Part shown: in pieces, positions 6,475 through 9,559 of the stretch
Numbering within the stretch: position 1 is the stretch's first letter
Layout: every line of letters begins with the position of its first letter
Source: Sulfurospirillum sp.
Lineage (GTDB): Bacteria > Campylobacterota > Campylobacteria > Campylobacterales > QNZT01
Reading direction: 5' to 3'
Length of the DNA stretch: 9,559 bases
Assembly (NCBI GenBank): GCA_003978455.1
Contig: QNZT01000015.1
Location: 1-9,559, forward strand
Translations under genes and position numbers: made by a program
The notes under the pieces: model-generated
What the model was told of the DNA's origin: nothing
Databases searched by the model: none
The model's input: the letters and a program-made list of their open reading frames with translations, nothing else

Positions 6475-7898
6475 TTGGCAAACTGCTTCTCTTCGGTACT
6501 CTGTATGATGTGGGAAGCTTTGGTCATATTTTCACTGGAGTGTTTTTCCGCTGTCTCCAGTTTGATCAGACAGCTGTCGATCAGGCTGCGCATCTCATAT
6601 ACGAGATCGTGGATCTTCTGTATCTGCTGATCCTGGAGATTGGAGGTCTGGGTGATGTCGTAGACGATATCCATCGTTTTGGAGACTTGTTGCACCAGAT
6701 GGTGGTATCCTTCGATCATCCGGGCTGAGATTTCGTTCCCGGTTTCGGCTTTGGCTCTGGCAGTATCCACGATCGCCTTGATCTCTTTGGATGCTTTTGC
6801 AGTCTGCGCGGCGAGGTTTCTGACCTCCTGTGCGACGACGGCAAACCCTTTTCCTGCTTCCCCCGCAGTGGAGGCTTCGACGGCAGCATTGAGAGAGAGA
6901 ATATTTGTCTGCATCGTGATTTTGTCGATGATCGTGATCGCTTCGTTGATTGTTGTCACCTGCTGCTGGATCTCCAGCATCGCATCGGCTGTCTGTTTGG
7001 CAAGTGACTCTCCCTCTCTGGCTGCTTCGCTGACGGACTGGGAGTAGGAGCTGATAAAAGAAGCGCTCTCGACATTGGTTTTGATATGTCGGTTCACTTC
7101 ATCGACTGTCTGGATGATGACTGCGAGTTCACTTTTCAGATTTTCGTCAATGTACCGGTAGGCGGTTTTGATGTTTTGATTGACGGTTTGTGCCTTCTCT
7201 TTAAATTCGAGACCGTAGGAGCGGTCGTTTTGAAGCATCTTGGAAATCACTTCTCCAAGTTTGTTGATGGAGATTTCGATCTTGCCTTTGGGGTTTTGGA
7301 TGGGGTGGCGGTAATCTTCCGCGGCATAATTTTCGATCAGTTTCAAAATTTCGTGCAGGTCGGAACCGATATTTTTCTCCAGACTCTCCAGCATTTGATT
7401 GATCTCATGATGTGCTTTTTGCAGGAGTGGACTGGCGGGCATGGTTTTGATACGCCTGCTGTAGTCGCCGCGTTCCACCGCTTTGGCGTGTGTGATGAAC
7501 TCTTCCATAAAAGCTTGATCTTTGATCATCTGGCGCTCGATTTCGGCTATTTTGGTGTTGATCGCATCGGAGATAGCGCCGGTGTTTTTGTCGATATAGC
7601 ATAGTTTGGATCTTTTTCCCGAAAGGTAGTCGAGAAAACCGAACAGACCGTTTTGTACCTTGTCGAGTCTCTGGACAAATGTCTTTTTGATGACCGGTAT
7701 CATCACGGCGAGGATCATTGCAACAAGAACGGCGGTGTAGAGTGCGATTTGCAGATAGGTGGTGCCGGAACCGGAGGGGAGATGCTCCGATACGATCAGA
7801 GATGTGCCGATCGCCGTTGCCGCAGCGACAAATGTGACGGCGGCAATCGGGATGTAGATCAGTTTTTGTTTGATATATCTGTTGGGATCGTTATGCAT
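6465..7898 (-). CDS. Methyl-accepting chemotaxis protein without a periplasmic sensor domain
   Basis: A 477-residue chemoreceptor that signals to CheA/CheW. Two membrane helices (about 13-36 and 49-70) are joined by only about 12 periplasmic residues, so ligand sensing outside the membrane is unlikely. A HAMP-like segment (about 80-150, including GLFGFLDYLSG and RGDYSRRI) and a second helical region follow. The signalling domain starts near 250; its hairpin tip is ITMQTNILSLNAAVEASTAGE (about 327-347) followed by AGKGFAVVAQEVRNLA (348-363). At the place of the usual EAARAGE it reads EASTAGE, so Thr344 replaces the Arg that contacts neighbours in receptor trimers of E. coli Tsr; I recall EAATAGE in other Campylobacterota receptors. 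There is no C-terminal CheR-docking pentapeptide. Start: ATG at 7896-7898; the ribosome site is weak (AAAGAT). Confidence 0.93.
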   Translation of the reverse strand: MHNDPNRYIKQKLIYIPIAAVTFVAAATAIGTSLIVSEHLPSGSGTTYLQIALYTAVLVAMILAVMIPVIKKTFVQRLDKVQNGLFGFLDYLSGKRSKLCYIDKNTGAISDAINTKIAEIERQMIKDQAFMEEFITHAKAVERGDYSRRIKTMPASPLLQKAHHEINQMLESLEKNIGSDLHEILKLIENYAAEDYRHPIQNPKGKIEISINKLGEVISKMLQNDRSYGLEFKEKAQTVNQNIKTAYRYIDENLKSELAVIIQTVDEVNRHIKTNVESASFISSYSQSVSEAAREGESLAKQTADAMLEIQQQVTTINEAITIIDKITMQTNILSLNAAVEASTAGEAGKGFAVVAQEVRNLAAQTAKASKEIKAIVDTARAKAETGNEISARMIEGYHHLVQQVSKTMDIVYDITQTSNLQDQQIQKIHDLVYEMRSLIDSCLIKLETAEKHSSENMTKASHIIQSTEEKQFANIS

Positions 7899-7900
7899 AA

Positions 7901-7928
7901 ATTATCTTTCATTTTAATTTAACGTCAA
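7901..7928 (-). promoter_or_regulatory. Possible sigma70 promoter at the chemoreceptor start
   Basis: Minus-strand TTGACG (7923-7928) and GATAAT (7901-7906) are spaced by 16 bases, each one mismatch from consensus. Transcription would begin at or next to the ATG (7896-7898), giving a leaderless or nearly leaderless mRNA, which would fit the poor ribosome site. An upstream promoter remains possible. Confidence 0.35.
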
Positions 7929-8054
7929 AGGAAGTAATTGTCCTCACTTCGTTGCGGGGTTACACCCTTTGACTACGCTAACGCTACCGGCGCTGGTGCA
8001 AGCACATCAGCTTAGGTTCCGAGCTAAAAACGCAAAGCAGTTTGCGTTTTTTTT
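7924..8054 (+). ncRNA. Structured intergenic element ending in a terminator; candidate small RNA or repeat
   Basis: This part of the 344-bp gene-free gap (7899-8242) is visibly richer in G+C than its flanks and holds consecutive inverted repeats: GTCAAAGG (7924-7931) with CCTTTGAC (7966-7973); GCTGGTGC (7992-7999) with GCAC (8002-8005) and CAGC (8008-8011); AGCT (8009-8012) with AGCT (8022-8025); then a Rho-independent terminator reading on the plus strand. No protein-coding gene lies between the divergent chemoreceptor start and this terminator, so a plus-strand terminator here needs some transcript to end. It does not match 6S, SRP, tmRNA, RNase P or the c-di-GMP riboswitch as I know them. 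A repetitive intergenic element is the main alternative. No clear plus-strand promoter is seen. Confidence 0.35.
8026..8054 (+). terminator. Strong Rho-independent terminator
   Basis: AAAAACGCAAA (8026-8036) pairs perfectly with TTTGCGTTTTT (8041-8051) around the loop GCAG, and the T-run extends to 8054 (eight T in all). The A-run on the other side means it would also work, more weakly, on the minus strand, insulating the chemoreceptor and response-regulator units from each other. Confidence 0.8.
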
Positions 8055-8116
8055 ACGCTCTCACCTCAGCGGAGGGCTCACGCACAGATAAACCGTGCTT
8101 AAAATTTTTTAACTCA

Positions 8117-8143
8117 GCGATATTGGAGATGCGTCAATATTGC
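8117..8143. repeat. Stem-loop upstream of the response regulator
   Basis: GCGATATTG (8117-8125) can pair with CAATATTGC (8135-8143) over nine positions including one G-U, with a nine-base loop. A seven-T run follows eight bases later (8152-8158). It lies upstream of the predicted response-regulator promoter, so it is not in that leader. It could be a weak second terminator or an operator. Confidence 0.35.
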
Positions 8144-8210
8144 TATATCGGTTTTTTTGGGGTTTCTTTAAATATATCCGGGCTTTAGCGCTACTTCTAT
8201 AAAGATCGGT

Positions 8211-8216
8211 TATAAT
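8211..8216 (+). promoter_or_regulatory. -10 element of the response regulator-kinase operon
   Basis: A perfect TATAAT 26 bases before the ATG at 8243, with no good -35. TATAAAG occurs on both sides of it (8199-8205 and 8229-8235), about three helical turns apart. These might be regulator-binding half-sites, but OmpR-type repeats are normally 10-11 bases apart, so this is weak. Confidence 0.5.
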
Positions 8217-8242
8217 ACCTTATTTGAGTATAAAGGGCGTTC

Positions 8243-8899
8243 ATGAAAGTACTTCTTCTGGAAGATGATATGATACTGAGCGAGGTGATCGGCGAGTATC
8301 TCGAAGCGCTTGATTGTGATGTGTTTTATGCCTACGACGGGCTGGAAGCGGAGTCTGTGGCACTTTCACAGAGATTTGATCTTTTTTTGCTGGATGTCAA
8401 TGTCCCCGGGCTGGACGGATTGACATTTTTACGGGAGTTACGGCAAGCTGAAAATCATACCCCTGCCATTTTTATCACTTCGCTGGAGAGTGCCGAAGAT
8501 GTCGCTGCGGGTTTTGGAGCGGGAGCGGATGACTATCTGAAAAAGCCGTTCGATCTGCTGGAGCTCAAAGCACGTATCGACAATCTGAAGCGGCGTTATC
8601 ACATAGAAGATAGCGATGAGGTTGAGATCGACGATAGGTTGCGCTACAGTTATGCGCATCAGATGCTTCTCAAAGAGGGGATCGAGGTGCGTCTTTCGCG
8701 AAAAGAGGCGCAGGTACTGGAGTATTTTCTCCGGCATCCGGGAAGCGTGCTCAGTTTCGATGAGATTCTCAATAATGTCTGGAGTTATGAAGATACGCCT
8801 TCCCCGGCGACGCTTCGCACATACATCAAAAATCTGCGCAAACATCTGGGAGAAGAGGCGATCACCAATATCAAAGGAGTGGGTTATCGATTTCACTAA
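8243..8899 (+). CDS. OmpR/PhoB-family response regulator
   Basis: A 218-residue two-component DNA-binding regulator. The receiver domain (1 to about 117) has the acidic pocket LEDD (Glu7, Asp8, Asp9), the phosphoacceptor Asp51 in LLDVNVPGLDG (49-59), the switch Thr79 (FITS) and the conserved Lys101 in LKKPF. The winged-helix domain (about 125-218) shows LSRKEAQVLEYFLRHPG (151-167), the recognition-helix region TLRTYIKNLRKHLG (190-203) and the closing wing IKGVGYRF. All phosphorelay residues are present, so it should be active. Length is normal for the family. The ATG at 8243 is preceded by AAAGGG five bases upstream. Its last codons overlap the partner kinase gene. Target genes cannot be inferred from the window; nothing nearby is clearly a regulon member, although the divergent chemoreceptor is possible. 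Confidence 0.95.
   Translation: MKVLLLEDDMILSEVIGEYLEALDCDVFYAYDGLEAESVALSQRFDLFLLDVNVPGLDGLTFLRELRQAENHTPAIFITSLESAEDVAAGFGAGADDYLKKPFDLLELKARIDNLKRRYHIEDSDEVEIDDRLRYSYAHQMLLKEGIEVRLSRKEAQVLEYFLRHPGSVLSFDEILNNVWSYEDTPSPATLRTYIKNLRKHLGEEAITNIKGVGYRFH
8873..8879 (+). promoter_or_regulatory. Shine-Dalgarno AAAGGAG deciding the kinase start
   Basis: AAAGGAG inside the final codons of the response regulator, six bases before an in-frame ATC at 8886. This is ideal spacing for initiation there, and no ATG, GTG or TTG is available in this frame nearby. Confidence 0.5.
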
Positions 8900-9559
8900 A
8901 GAGGAGAGAGGGGTACTTTACCGGTTTATCGGACTCTATACAGGCTCTCTTTTTGTGCTGTTTGCTATTATCGCCTGGCTCTACTATACGCTTGCATACA
9001 GCTACCGTCTGGATGAGCGCAGACATGCGATGCAGCTGGCTGCCCACACACTCTCCTCCAAAATCATCGCCGCCCACATGGGAGATCATCACGACCTCGA
9101 TCTCGATGCACTTGCTGCATCTGTTCCCTACCGGGTCGGTTTTTTTGATGTGAAAGGGGTGTGTCTGGGCGGAGTATGTTCCCTGAAACCGCACCTGAAC
9201 GGAAAGTTCAGCGTCAGTAACGGGAAAATAGAGATCACCGACAGAAGCAGTTTCGGACATCTCGGTGTGGATGCTATCGTTTTGGAGGAGGATGGTTTCG
9301 GTGCGCTGATCGCTCAGCTGCGACAGAATGTTTTACTCTCTCTTGTCGGCGCATATCTGGTGATCGCCCTGATAGGCTACCTGCTTGCGAAGCTCTTTAT
9401 CCGACCGATACAGATGCGGCGTCAGGCACTGGACAACTTTATCAAAGAGAGTACCCATGAACTCAACACGCCGATCTCGGCACTCTTGATGAGTGTCGAT
9501 GCCAAAGGGGAGTCTGCCGACAAAAATGATCAGCGTATTAAAATCAGTGCCCGCAGGAT
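8886..9559 (+). CDS. Sensor histidine kinase, N-terminal part (3' end outside window)
   Basis: Partner of the response regulator. With the start at 8886, residues about 14-38 form the first membrane helix (FIGLYTGSLFVLFAIIAWLYY), followed by about 110 residues of presumed periplasmic sensor, a second membrane helix (about 149-172, LLSLVGAYLVIALIGYLLA), and the HisKA H-box STHELNTPISALLMS with phosphoacceptor His191. The HELNTP form is typical of Campylobacterota kinases. The ATPase domain is beyond the window. The sensor has a CLGGVC motif (Cys93, Cys98). The start is uncertain: the nearest in-frame ATG is 8787, which would add 33 unlikely basic residues and overlap the regulator by 113 bases; the next GTG, 8955, cuts into the first helix. 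The ATC at 8886 has AAAGGAG six bases upstream and gives the expected N-terminus (DFTKEERGVLYRF), so it is preferred. The genes overlap by 14 bases, implying coupled translation. Confidence 0.88.
   Translation, partial: MDFTKEERGVLYRFIGLYTGSLFVLFAIIAWLYYTLAYSYRLDERRHAMQLAAHTLSSKIIAAHMGDHHDLDLDALAASVPYRVGFFDVKGVCLGGVCSLKPHLNGKFSVSNGKIEITDRSSFGHLGVDAIVLEEDGFGALIAQLRQNVLLSLVGAYLVIALIGYLLAKLFIRPIQMRRQALDNFIKESTHELNTPISALLMSVDAKGESADKNDQRIKISARR

Noticed and set aside
7908..7914. Alternative upstream ATG before the chemoreceptor start on the minus strand
   Set aside because: It is in a different frame from the receptor and has no ribosome site.
8011..8029. tRNA T-arm-like sequence TTAGGTTCCGAGCTAA
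   Set aside because: The loop does not match TTCRANY with a five-base stem, and there is no acceptor, D or anticodon arm around it.
8070..8098. Possible c-di-GMP (GEMM) riboswitch, from CACGCACAGATAAACC
   Set aside because: Only this short stretch resembles the consensus. The second stem, the GCAAAGCC-like motif and the tetraloop-receptor parts are missing, and it is on the wrong strand for the chemoreceptor.
8146..8160. T-rich run after the 8117-8143 stem as a second terminator
   Set aside because: The T-run starts eight bases beyond a weak AT-rich stem, so it is too far and too weak to call a terminator.
8787..8886. ATG at 8787 as the kinase start
   Set aside because: It would add an Arg/Lys-rich 33-residue leader unlike family members, overlap the regulator by 113 bases, and GGAG lies only two bases before it.
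8886..8900. Regulator-kinase fusion by +1 frameshift at TTT-C near the stop codon
   Set aside because: The slip site is not followed directly by the stop codon as in prfB, and there is no pausing signal. Separate initiation at ATC explains the data more simply, so it is mentioned only as an alternative.

Overview
The window looks like a chromosomal segment of a member of the Campylobacterota (formerly Epsilonproteobacteria), most likely a free-living sulfur- or hydrogen-oxidising type related to Sulfurimonas or Sulfurovum. The basis is family resemblance: a MutS2 N-terminus, MurC and DapC-type aminotransferase of the Campylobacterota kind, a DUF5718 protein (a family I know mainly from this phylum), a sensor kinase with a HELNTP H-box, and a gene order that, from memory, matches Helicobacter pylori HP0621-HP0624. 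No gene in the window fixes the genus.

Layout. From 3091 down to 1 on the minus strand lies a tightly packed operon: a succinyl-DAP-type aminotransferase, murC, a small two-TM membrane protein, and the start of mutS2. Each gene overlaps the next by 11, 1 and 8 bases, so translation is probably coupled. Two of the four genes serve peptidoglycan precursor supply (meso-DAP and UDP-MurNAc-L-Ala). Next, also on the minus strand, is a DUF5718 gene (3192-4019) with a near-consensus sigma70 promoter. A 67-residue charged helical protein (4132-4335) is read divergently from it. This small gene converges with a long MscS-family channel gene (4482-6416, minus). The 146-bp convergent gap is filled by a 120-bp element with perfect 21-bp inverted arms and an inner hairpin.

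Upstream of the channel gene, on the same strand, is a methyl-accepting chemotaxis protein with almost no periplasmic part (6465-7898). A 344-bp gene-free gap follows (7899-8242). It holds a run of inverted repeats ending in a strong Rho-independent terminator, which may be a small RNA or a repetitive element, then a second stem-loop and the promoter of an OmpR-family response regulator (8243-8899, plus). The partner histidine kinase follows and runs off the end of the window. It has no ATG, GTG or TTG at the expected start; an ATC with an ideally placed Shine-Dalgarno is the best candidate.

There is no sign of a mobile genetic island, CRISPR array, rRNA or tRNA. The region is ordinary housekeeping and sensory chromosome. 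The points most worth checking are the kinase start, the two structured intergenic elements, and the proposed FAH-like active site in the DUF5718 protein.
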